Shown here: positions 22,339 through 31,450 of the stretch, piece by piece | How positions within the stretch are numbered: the first letter of the stretch is position 1 | Layout: the number at the start of each line of letters is the position of its first letter | Assembly (NCBI GenBank): GCA_037102815.1 | Contig: BTPP01000001.1 | Span: forward strand, 6,411,001 to 6,475,000 | Direction: 5' to 3' | Origin: Neurospora intermedia | Taxonomy: Eukaryota; Ascomycota; Sordariomycetes; Sordariales; Sordariaceae | DNA: 64,000 nucleotides | Notes under the pieces: generated by a model | Seen by the model: the letters and a program-made list of their open reading frames with translations, nothing else | The model's database searches: none | Told to the model about the DNA's origin: nothing | Made by a program: the position numbers and the translations under genes

Positions 22339-24758
22339 TGGGATTCTGGGTCACCATCTCCTGATTGTATGGTAGTCAAACGAGGCGCGTTGCTTCCGGC
22401 CTGGATACGATCGAGGTCGGGCCGTATTTGGGTCGGTCGGTTTCAGTCGGAAAAGAAAAGAGGACGAGGAATGGGAAAAATGTCGAGTCGCGAATGGGTG
22501 GGCTTGGGTAATCGAGGTCGGCGCGTCGTGATGGCGGTGGAACGGAGCTCCCTTCTTTCCTACTTTGATGCGACTCAACGCCAGACCAAGCCGGATCGCA
22601 ACAAGAATTCGTTTCGAAGTCTAGTTCATGTTGCTGTCTCCAGTTAGTATAGGTAAAGTTAAAGATGGTTTGATCAAAGAAAGCAGTTACGACAATGCAA
22701 TTGTTGGGAATCCGAAGCTGTTGAATGGTGGCCGTCCAGGCAGAAGTCGCCTAACCAGCGCGTCCCAAACAAGAAGCGGGGAGGGAAGACGGGACGAGAG
22801 ATGAGAGGATCAACATCAAACTGGCTCGAGGGAAACAAACAATTTATATTTTTGAAACTGATCAACTAGGCAGAGACGCAGGTAGACGAGGGGATTGCGA
22901 TCACCGGTACGACAACGAGGCGGACGTAGCGCAATGGGTGAAGACGAGGTCGAGGATATCGAGGATGTCGAGAAAGTCGATGGAAGGGGAAAAGTGAGGC
23001 GCATTGGGAAAAGCAAAAGCAATGGACGTGATGGGGACATGCTTGCACGCCTAAACGCCAGAACTTTCAGTTGCTTCTGTTCTGGGCTGCTGATGGGGTA
23101 ACAGGGGTTAAAGTCGGAGTCCATACCTAATTGATGGGAGTGGATCCCCTCGTCACCATAGGACCGGCGGGGTGTGAATTCGTGATGGCTTAAGATGATG
23201 AACTGTCAAAGCAAGCTGCTTCATAGGAGCTTGAATTGAACCAGAACTGAAGCGGTAACCATTTGGATATATGGCTGTTAATCCAGGTACTATGGCTTCG
23301 TCTAGATTTTAAATAGTAGGTAGACCTTGAGCACCTGGGTGGGCAAGAACCGCGAAACGTAAAGAGTCCCTTCCCGAAGTTGATTGCTTTCAAGTGGAAA
23401 CTCACCCTCTGATTGGCCCAAAGCCACTTACATGCATTCCCGCTATCACCATCAACCTCTCATCTTAGACCGTCCACTCTTTCCTCTCTCTCTCTCCTAA
23501 GTTCCTACGAGTGGGACAACAGCCAAGTCAAACTGTACCTAAGAAGCTAGAGCTAAGTAAGATTAGAGAGTGAACTCCTCAATCTGACTGCCTTCTCTGT
23601 AATAACTGAAAAGCTCGAAGAAGCTTAGTTGAACTAAGGTACCTAAGGTACGTACTTATATATAGTGTGGGAGCAGGTAGCTCCCGCCCGTAGCTCCCGT
23701 CCGTACAGTAGTGTACCTGGAGGTAGCTCCGCAAAGGTACCTACCTACCTCTACGACCAAACCGCCTTCTATGTACATAATACATAGAAACCCATCCGGC
23801 AGAAGCTCTACCCTGGCCTCCAGTTCATCTACACTACCTACCCATATCCCTGGACCAGTAACTGGACGGAGGAAACACTTGCCTACCTAGGTATCCTTCC
23901 AGCCTCGCCTCGTAGCAGGCTTTCGTACGTCTTATACCCCTTCGCGAGGTGGAAGTAGATGATCAAAATAATAATAATAACAGGGCCTCGTGACAAGATC
24001 TCAAGCTCTAAATCCCATCTTCATCAATGATGAGTCCTCGCTAGCTATCATAACCTAACGAAGAGAGAGTGGAGTGATGCAACAATAAGATCAACAGGAG
24101 AGAAAGGCTGGACAAAACGACTGACGATCAGATTAGATCTAAGGCGGAAGTAGAGCTGATTTCGTTGGTTCTCCGTACGTCTGGACGTCTGAAAGATATC
24201 ATGTGCGCGGTTAAATAGGTAGAGGTAGGTAGGTGGCATTGAGGGTTCTTCGTAAAAATCCCCCTAGCTATAGTTATGCGTCACGACTATTCACAGCCTT
24301 GATTAAATCTTGAACTGGACAGTCACACACGTGAATATCATGGAGGAGATTCATGTGATGTTGTTTGTTTGAGTCGGCTTTATTTCCGCCTGGGAATGCC
24401 CAAGAAACAAGACTATAACAACGAAGAAACGAAACCAGACAGACAGACAAATACCCGCGATACATGATATGATGTAATGTAATGCAATGTAATGTGACGA
24501 TGTAATGTGATGTGATGTGATGCCAACATGTAAAATGCAAAAATGCAATGTACCTCTCCCAGGCTGCCTCGTTTCGCCTCATCTTCTCCCCGTAGGCCGC
24601 CCTGCCTAGGCCATAAACTTCAACCAAGAACTCCCCGCTGTCCCAGATCACTGTCTATTATACAATATCGATCCCAACGATATCCAAAAAGGAATACTCA
24701 GTTTATCTAACCCCCTCCCAACCATGCACATTCATTAATTACCACTCCCAACCCCAGT
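22339..24758. other. Spacer between two minus-strand genes
   Basis: This 2.4-kb spacer is the probable promoter and leader of the 1224-aa gene plus the 3' region of the 691-aa gene. It contains GTAGCTCC/CCCGTAGCTCC repeats near 23677-23735 and an ATGTA/ATGTG array at about 24473-24526. No open frame here shows a domain or conserved motif. Confidence 0.6.
24473..24526. repeat. (ATGTA/ATGTG)n imperfect array
   Basis: About ten imperfect 5-bp units such as GTAAT and GTGAT in tandem. Confidence 0.75.
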
Positions 24759-26834
24759 TCAAACCTCCCCCCAACTCCCCATCCCCCCTCCTGCTCCCGC
24801 AACCACACTCCCGCCCTTTACGCTCCCCGGCCCCTTGGGAAGATCCCAATAATGCCTACTGCCATGACTCACCCTCCCCGTGGCCGTCGACGCCCCGCTA
24901 TTCCTCCTCTTCACACTCCCCCGCCCCGTCGTCCTAGTAGCGCTCCGCTGCGTACTCTGACTAGCACAGCTCCCTGCCCTCTGCCTCATCACCGACACCA
25001 CGGCCGCCGCCGCTGCTGCCGCCGCGTTTGTGGGGGAAGCGATGTTGCTGGGGCCGGAAGGGGTGCTGACTTTGAAACTGCGCGTGGCGGGGGCGTGGTG
25101 AGGGCGACGATGGTGGGACATCAAAGGGTGGTGTTGTCTTACGCGAGCTGCTTTGGCTGCTAAATCGGCGGTGGAAGCTGTAGCGAAGATGGAAGAGGAG
25201 GGAGGGGTGAGGGTTGGTCCGGAGAAGGAGGTGGGTGAGGGGGACCGGGACGAAGGGGAGAAGCGCGAGCGGAGGTAGCGGAATATGAGACCGATATCGA
25301 GTTCTTGTTCCCATTCGTCTTGGGTGAAGGTTAGTTGTTGTTGTTGTTGGGGAAGAGAAGGAGCCGTGGTGGGTGGTGGACCCCCTGTCGTGGAGGTCAC
25401 GTCGGACGAGGCCGGCCCGGTGGACGTGGTCAATTTGGAGGATACAATTTCTGAGGGAGCGGGAGTGGCAGCGGAAGCCTGTCTTTGTTCGGAGTCGGTA
25501 GGGGTTGTGACGGGCTGGGTGATGGTCGGTTGAAACCGGGGCGTGTTGGACACCACATTGCTGCCTGTGCGGAGACTATCCTTGGACGAAGAGTCGTTGT
25601 TGGTTACGGCCGAGGTCTCGGGTATAACTGGTAGGCCGGCGTATGGGAGGGGCATTTGCTGGACCCGGGTGTAGGTGGAAAACGCGCCGGGGTGGGGAGA
25701 GGTTGATAGTTGGTGGATCAGCATCCCGAGTTCTTTCGCTATCCGGTTTAGCATGCGCAACTGCCATGTCGAATCCTCGGACGTCTTCACCTGTGAGTCG
25801 ACATTTGTAGTCGTGGATGCCGTAGGCGTAGTGGACAGCTCTTCCTCGTCAGGGAGGGCTTCGCCTAGAAGGATGGCGAGTAGCCTGTCGTCGACTCCTA
25901 TCAGGTTGCAGATTGCCTCTCTTGTGCGCCCTATTATCCCTTCGCTTGGCTCCTCGGTGGTGGCCTCTTTTTTGAGTGTTTCTGTGCTGGCGGACTGGGC
26001 CTTGTATTCGTCATCGTGATCATGCCAATCATCGCTTGCGAGGCTTGCCGTATCGTCTTGCTCGAGCTGGTCCAACACACTCGCGGCCTTGTCGCCCACG
26101 CTCGTGGCGGAATTTGCGGTGCGTAGCGAATTCTGCGATTGCCTTCTCCTTGTCTCCTTCCTGATTCTCTCAAGCAGCAGCTTGCTCTGCTCTAGCCGCC
26201 ATGCCTCTATCCTCCGGTTGCGCTCGTTATCTTCCACCTCTTGGCCACCGTATTCCATATGGATCTGTTCGAGCGCATCATTGCGGCGCTGAATGCGGTT
26301 GGGGTTGAGTAGCTCGAACTGGTATAGTCTGTCTTGGATGTCGCTGCTCATACCCGGGGGCTTAAACTGAAACGAACCCATGCCGTCATGGCTGGGAAAA
26401 ACAGGCATCGCATACGAATTTTGCGGTGACTGCCCGAGAGGCGTTCGGAAGTCTGGAAGGTGACTGTCAAGACTGTCGAACTCGGGATCCTCCTCTTCCT
26501 CGTCCTCTTCCTCCGCGACGCTTTCCTCAAGGAAATCCGAGGGCAGTGCTGAATTGTGGTTTTGCGAGTTCAGATCGGAACGGGCCGCGGTGTCAAAGCT
26601 ACCGAGGTCGCTAACCTGCGACCGACCGGGTGTCACCTGCTGGTGGTCATCGTGGAGAGAGTCGCTGAGGTAGGAAGCTGTTGTGCCGGCGTCGGTGCCG
26701 GGCGTGAAGAGAACCCATGTCTGCGACTCGCCCAGACCTGGCGGTTGCGGCGAGAAGACAGCTGAAGAGCCATCGCTCGAGAGAAGGCGATTTCGTTGTT
26801 GCTGGAGCTGACGGGCCGGTTGGTGGAAGGCCAT
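24759..26834 (-). CDS. Conserved fungal protein of unknown function, 691 aa
   Basis: No named family is recognised. The frame is open to 26858, but its first possible ATG is at 26834, giving 691 residues that start MAFHQPARQLQQQRNRLLSS. The phrase TWVLFTPGTD near residue 40 and the block ERNRRIEAWRLEQSKLLLER (about 205-225) look conserved. The latter begins a charged helix with coiled-coil character. A second ordered segment (about 305-385) contains TREAICNLIGVDDRLLAILL and MLNRIAKELGMLIHQLST. The motif DEWEQELDIGLIFRYLRSRF lies near residue 515. The C-terminus is Ser/Ala/Gly-rich with a SRHYWDLPKG motif. It has no signal peptide or membrane helix. The ordered helices and acidic linkers suggest a cytoplasmic scaffold, but this is inference. 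Confidence 0.78.
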   Translation of the reverse strand: MAFHQPARQLQQQRNRLLSSDGSSAVFSPQPPGLGESQTWVLFTPGTDAGTTASYLSDSLHDDHQQVTPGRSQVSDLGSFDTAARSDLNSQNHNSALPSDFLEESVAEEEDEEEEDPEFDSLDSHLPDFRTPLGQSPQNSYAMPVFPSHDGMGSFQFKPPGMSSDIQDRLYQFELLNPNRIQRRNDALEQIHMEYGGQEVEDNERNRRIEAWRLEQSKLLLERIRKETRRRQSQNSLRTANSATSVGDKAASVLDQLEQDDTASLASDDWHDHDDEYKAQSASTETLKKEATTEEPSEGIIGRTREAICNLIGVDDRLLAILLGEALPDEEELSTTPTASTTTNVDSQVKTSEDSTWQLRMLNRIAKELGMLIHQLSTSPHPGAFSTYTRVQQMPLPYAGLPVIPETSAVTNNDSSSKDSLRTGSNVVSNTPRFQPTITQPVTTPTDSEQRQASAATPAPSEIVSSKLTTSTGPASSDVTSTTGGPPPTTAPSLPQQQQQLTFTQDEWEQELDIGLIFRYLRSRFSPSSRSPSPTSFSGPTLTPPSSSIFATASTADLAAKAARVRQHHPLMSHHRRPHHAPATRSFKVSTPSGPSNIASPTNAAAAAAAAVVSVMRQRAGSCASQSTQRSATRTTGRGSVKRRNSGASTATGRVSHGSRHYWDLPKGPGSVKGGSVVAGAGGGMGSWGEV

Positions 26835-27816
26835 GATAGGCGGTTTCGCGCTAAGCAACCCCTATCCTTGACGTCGTCCAGTTGAACTTTTTTGGTGTTT
26901 ATTTGCTTGGCGCAAGAATTAAGGGACTCGAGGGACAGTATGGCGTATGGGTATGGGTATGGGTATAGAGAGAGATAGATTCCTAGTACAGCTGGGATGA
27001 AAGACGGGAGAGGTGAACAAAGAGAGATAAGATGGAAGGGTAGAGGTATGTAGCTGACTGGAGGAAGGACAGGAGAAGGAAGATATCGATGGATGGATGG
27101 ATGGCGTAAGGTGGAACAAGAAAGAATGAAGCGCCAGGTGCCCGGGGTCTGCTTGGTTTTCTGGGGTCTCGTCTAGGACGGCGCTTCCCGTAGAAGAAGG
27201 GCTCCGCAACTCGCTACTCGCTCGCTGTGTGTCCAAAGGTATCGCTAGGGGGGGGAGTTGGGAAGTTGTTTTGTCGTGATTCGCTATTGTCGCCCAGCTG
27301 TGGTCGATACGTAGGTAGGTAGGTAGAGGTAGCCAAGAGAAACGACAATCCTTAGATTGATGATACTTCAGTTGGAGGCTAGGCACAGTACGCCATGTAC
27401 CTGTAGGTAGCATCCACGGATGGATCGCCCCTAGAGCCCCGTAATAGCCTGTCGCAGCGGTATCTCCTAGCGTTGTATCGACAACAGCCCCAGGTGTACA
27501 TACGTGCTAATGCTGCTTGCCGCTGCTGATCTTGACGCTTGCTACTGCACGGTATCACCGGTACAGCTAGTGTAGCTACCTTATGTACCTCTTGTTGTAA
27601 GTCACCAAGGGAAATGTGCGCCCGCTTTTGCGTTTCTTTTCTTCACTAATGGAAGCTCTGTCTCGTTGGGGACGGAGGCGGTGACGGGGTGTCCGCTGGT
27701 GTTAGAGGAGCTTGTCCTGAAGAGAGCAAATGGAAGATTGGATCCAATATTTTAGGGCCAAAATGGCGTGGCCGTGGGGTTCCAAGTCCCGTCGAACCAT
27801 TCCTTTGACTAACAAC
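26835..27816. promoter_or_regulatory. Upstream region of the 691-aa gene
   Basis: About 1 kb between the gene start and the transposon. It contains four GTATGG units at about 26944-26965, GATG repeats near 27086-27102 and GTAG repeats near 27312-27325. No gene is visible. Base composition is normal up to 27816, so the AT-rich mutation does not extend here. Confidence 0.5.
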
Positions 27817-27819
27817 TAA
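27817..27819. other. Target-site duplication TAA (left)
   Basis: TAA directly outside the left terminal repeat, matching the TAA at 31448-31450. Confidence 0.8.
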
Positions 27820-27857
27820 GGGCGTGTTTGTTTCCCGTGAAATTGGGCTCTAAAGTG
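27820..27857 (+). repeat. Left terminal inverted repeat
   Basis: 38 bp, starting GGGCGTGTTTG and ending CTCTAAAGTG. It matches the reverse complement of 31410-31447 with four mismatches. Confidence 0.92.
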
Positions 27858-28499
27858 GATTTTCTAAAGTATTCTTCAGAGGAACAGCACGGACTCTCCT
27901 AAACCGGATTTTGGCGGTAAATGCCGAGATTTTGAGCTCCACCCTATTAGCGTTCAGAACTGCATTTCAGAGTCGCGTTTGGGGCCCAAGAATCCTATAT
28001 TTCTGAAAATCTATATTTATAGGTCTATAAATCGATGTGATAGTAGATTGTACACTTTTACACCCATACTACTACTATATCCAAGATAGCCAACAACACC
28101 GGCTAGCGCACCCCTCCGTTTGTATAATCCAATTAGACGGCCAATCAAACCGCTAGCTAGACCGCTAGCTAGGATACTAATTAGAATACTACTAATCAAA
28201 CGGCCAATTAGACCGCTAGCTAAGTGACTGTAGTTATTAGAAAAAAGAAGAGGTCGTAGTAGTAGACCGATGCCTAGGAGGTAATAGTACTCACTATATT
28301 AAATAGTATAATTGTTAACGGTCTAACTAATTAAGGCGGTTATAAGGAGGTAATATATAATTCGATTGTTAAATCTCTCTGCAATAAATATAGTATTGAA
28401 CTCGATTCTACTCAAATCTGTAATAAAGTAGACTATTTTAAACGCAAATAATGTAATTAATAATTGCTTATTAGCGCGGTAGGATAGTCGGGTTTCGGG

Positions 28500-29180
28500 T
28501 ACGAGGATAGTATATATATAGCGGAGGATTCTATTTAGGATACCTTTATTAAAGTTAATTAATATTACCCCTATCCCTAATTTAATTAATAATTTACCTA
28601 ATTAGTAACTAGTATTATAGAGTTATAAGGATTGTACGTAGTTCTACAATAAAGGGTTACCCTATAGAGAATTAATAGAAGAAGCCTTCGCTAATGATTA
28701 GAGTACTAATAAGGGTAAAGCGTAAATACTAGGCGCCCTATTTAATTACAAGGAGCGTCCCCCTATAGCCGTACTATATAAATCTTCTAACAAGGACGTT
28801 AATAGGGAATTTATAGTGCCGGCTTATATACGTAATAGTAAAAGGAGGGCTACTTTATCTTCGGATCCTAAGAAAAAGAGGAAGAAGAGTAATAGCGAAA
28901 CTATTATTAACAATTTCAAATATTTAGCGGATACTTTAATTAGTAAGGGTATTAATAACCCTACGCTTACGCCCGTCGTCGAATTGTACCTATACTTTAC
29001 TAAGGCGGTAAAGATCTTTATAAGAGACTAAGAGTGTAAGATCCATCCGGTTATTAGTATTTACACTTTATACGAATAGAAGGATTTAAAGATTAACGTA
29101 TACTATTTCGTAATTATTTCGAATTGAATAAAGTAAATGTACTTTAATATATTAAAAAGTAAATTAGGTATTTAAAACGA
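28500..29180 (+). pseudogene. Myb/SANT-like accessory protein of the Harbinger element (RIP fossil)
   Basis: PIF/Harbinger elements carry a second gene whose Myb-like product binds DNA and helps bring the transposase to the ends. One plus-strand frame (the frame of position 28816) keeps family features despite several TAG/TAA stops. They are NKGLPYRELIEEAFAND at about 28657-28707, a basic nuclear-localisation-like PKKKRKKS at about 28867-28890, and a C-terminal helical region including TPVVELYLYFTKAVKIFIRD (28972-29031). The order (ordered domain, PxY-type motif, Lys-rich linker, C-terminal helices) is that of fungal Myb/SANT-like domain proteins. The stops fit C-to-T change of Gln codons. 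The start is not identifiable, so the left border is approximate. Confidence 0.65.
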
Positions 29181-30009
29181 AGAGGAGGAGGAGGAGGAAG
29201 AGGATTTGCCTATATTATAATTATAAAAGGAGGAGGATTCTTTTAATATTAATCTAATTAACCTAACCTTATACTTAGTCGCTTTATACTTAAACTAATA
29301 AATATACTATATTATAATAGTTTATTAACAGTTTGCTTAAGTAAATAAAATTCCTATAGACGGGAGGGAGTAGAAAGTAAGCCCAACCCCGGATTTAATT
29401 TTTATTATCGTTTTTAACTTTCTTTAATACTAAAACCTCAATACTAAAAAAATATCGTATATATATAAAAAAATTATTATTTTAATCGCCGAAATGAATT
29501 AAATCAATGCATTTCGGTTATATCCATTTTGAAGTACATTTATAATTAATATAAATAGTTCTATAAATCCCCTTAACCGATAATGCGGGTCGTTAAGACT
29601 ATACAAATAGCGCTAATATTAATTAATATATCAAACATCAAATCTATACTTTTAATAGCAATCGCTAGTCTTTTATACTTTTTATATTCGAAGGCACTAC
29701 TTTCAAGAAGGCCACACTCTAAAGGATAATCGAACAATTTAAATTAATAGTTCAATAAATATAATTTTGTTCGATTTAAATACTTTAAAAGTAATTTAGG
29801 CGGCTGGCGCCAAATATATATATTTACTCCCTTCTTTACTCCCCCCCCCTCAATTACTCTATATCTCTCCCCTTCTTATAAATTCCTTACAATAACTCTA
29901 CTATATCCTCTTTACAATACGATTGCAATAAAGATTTATTTAATTCCCTATCCTTCCAATCCTCTTTTAATCCGCTATTACTATCGAAAGTAAGAAGCTT
30001 ACCCTCTCT

Positions 30010-31110
30010 TTTACAATCTAACGGCCCGCGGGATCTACAATATTATAATCTATTTCCTCTACCGCAAAATTACAATTTTACTAATCTAAAATCTAATTCA
30101 ATAATACGACGGTCGTATATATAACCTTCACTTATATAGTAGGGTTGAAAGATAGAAATATACAATAAATCCTAAATATACCCTTCAACCAACCGATTAT
30201 CTTTTTAATAATAATCCGAACTTACAAATATCTAAAATTATACAACTCCTAATAGGTAATTAATTTCAAACCGGTATATTCAATCTCCTTAAAGTAGTAA
30301 CGTACGCTGCAATACGGCACAAGGAGTCTAGAACTACTATTATAACTAGTATTGGCTAAATAGACCCATCCCTTAGGGATACTAAAACTATTAGTATACA
30401 TATAATTTAATACCCTTATATTATTAGCCGACCCCTCCCAACCAGGCTATACATATATAATCCTACTAAAGAGGTCGCAAACCAATAAAACGTTTATAGA
30501 AACACTTCCCTTACAATTATACTACGGTCTTTACTCCTTATACAATACCCTTACATTAAAATATAAACCATCGAAAATTCCCAATACTTTACAAAAGTAT
30601 AAGTAAAGCTTAGGGTTGGATTAAATCTCGTATAAGGTAACCGGCTCAAGGAGTTTAACCTTCTTCTCTACCAATATAAAGCAAATATCTAGAACCTTAT
30701 AAAATATATTAGTAATATATAAATACTCTATATTATAACTACTAATATAGATTATTAACCGGTATACCATCTCTAAACTAAATCCGAAGGTATATACAAT
30801 TATACGGAATATTAACCCCTATATTACAATAAAAAGAAAGATCACCACCTTCTCGTATATCGTAGTCCTCCTCAAGCCGGATAAAGTAATATATCTACGA
30901 AACTACATTATCAAGCTATAAAAGGCGTACGGCGTCATCCTCAACAATAATTAGAAGCGGCCCGGATACCTATAGATAAACTCATATATCATTAACCAAC
31001 TATTTCTATAAATATTCATAGGGATACGGTAGGCCTATAGCATTAAACTAGTACTAACGAACATTACAACTACTATTATTATCCGTATACAATAACGATA
31101 CAATACTTAG
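30010..31110 (-). pseudogene. Harbinger DDE transposase (RIP fossil)
   Basis: A single minus-strand frame, interrupted by TAG/TAA stops, keeps the layout of a DDE_Tnp_4-type transposase. In order it reads LLRMTPYAFYSLI (about 30944-30909), a helical region with RRTTIYEKVVIFLFIV, the first catalytic aspartate in GIFDG (30572-30570), then GSVSINVLLVCDL and PGWEGSANN, and finally VRIIIKKIIGWLKGIFRI near the third acidic position. The second catalytic codon (30422-30420) is now AAT and the third (30206-30204) is AAA, each explained by G-to-A change. Stops lie mostly where Gln or Trp is expected. No frameshift was needed over about 1 kb, so decay was by point mutation rather than indels. The 5' end is unclear. 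Confidence 0.85.
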
Positions 31111-31149
31111 CAGCGTTATATTAAAGTACTAGCGGATATAGCAATTAAT

Positions 31150-31409
31150 CCTATCGATTTTTAATAACGATAAGGGTAGTTACATAGTAGTTGAAATAGT
31201 TAAAATCGATTTTAGAAAGCCACTTCAATAACCATCTCGATTTTAAACCGTTCAGAATCGTTCAATCTGAAATTCAGAAGATTTACGCGATTTTATTGGC
31301 TGTTTTTACGAAGTGGATTAAGAAATTTCAGAGTCGGTTTTTAGTGGGGATTTCAGAGCGAAAAATTTCAGAGTGTTTCCAAACACGGCTCTGAAAAAAC
31401 GGCTCTGAA
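31150..31409. repeat. Subterminal repeats of the transposon (TTCAGAG / CTCTGAA)
   Basis: The right subterminal region contains repeated TTCAGAG, TTCAGAATCG and GGCTCTGAA words in both orientations. The left subterminal region has TTCAGAGGAA, TTCAGAACTG and TTTCAGAGTCG. Such clusters are candidate binding sites for the accessory DNA-binding protein. Confidence 0.5.
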
Positions 31410-31447
31410 CACTTCAGAGCCCAATTTCACGGGGGCCAAACACGCCC
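31410..31447 (-). repeat. Right terminal inverted repeat
   Basis: 38 bp; its reverse complement starts GGGCGTGTTTGG and matches the left repeat at 34 positions. Confidence 0.92.
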
Positions 31448-31450
31448 TAA
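31448..31450. other. Target-site duplication TAA (right)
   Basis: TAA directly outside the right terminal repeat, matching 27817-27819. Confidence 0.8.

Larger units (their letters stand above)
27820..31447. mobile_element. PIF/Harbinger DNA transposon, RIP-inactivated (3628 bp)
   Basis: The ends are 38-bp terminal inverted repeats (27820-27857 and 31410-31447), both beginning GGGCGTGTTTG. They match at 34 of 38 positions, and three of the four differences are C/T or A/G transitions. TAA flanks both ends (27817-27819 and 31448-31450); a 3-bp TWA target duplication is the hallmark of the PIF/Harbinger superfamily. Inside are a minus-strand DDE transposase fossil and a convergent plus-strand Myb/SANT-like fossil. 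The interior is strongly AT-rich, full of TA-containing codons and stops where Gln or Trp would be expected. Flanking sequence on both sides has ordinary composition, so the mutated block is exactly the element. This is the RIP pattern, and it implies that other copies existed when it was mutated. Confidence 0.9.

Noticed and set aside
28017-28199. Hydrophobic minus-strand frame inside the transposon
   Set aside because: It starts at TTG and comes from a short CTAGCGGT-type repeat in AT-rich sequence.
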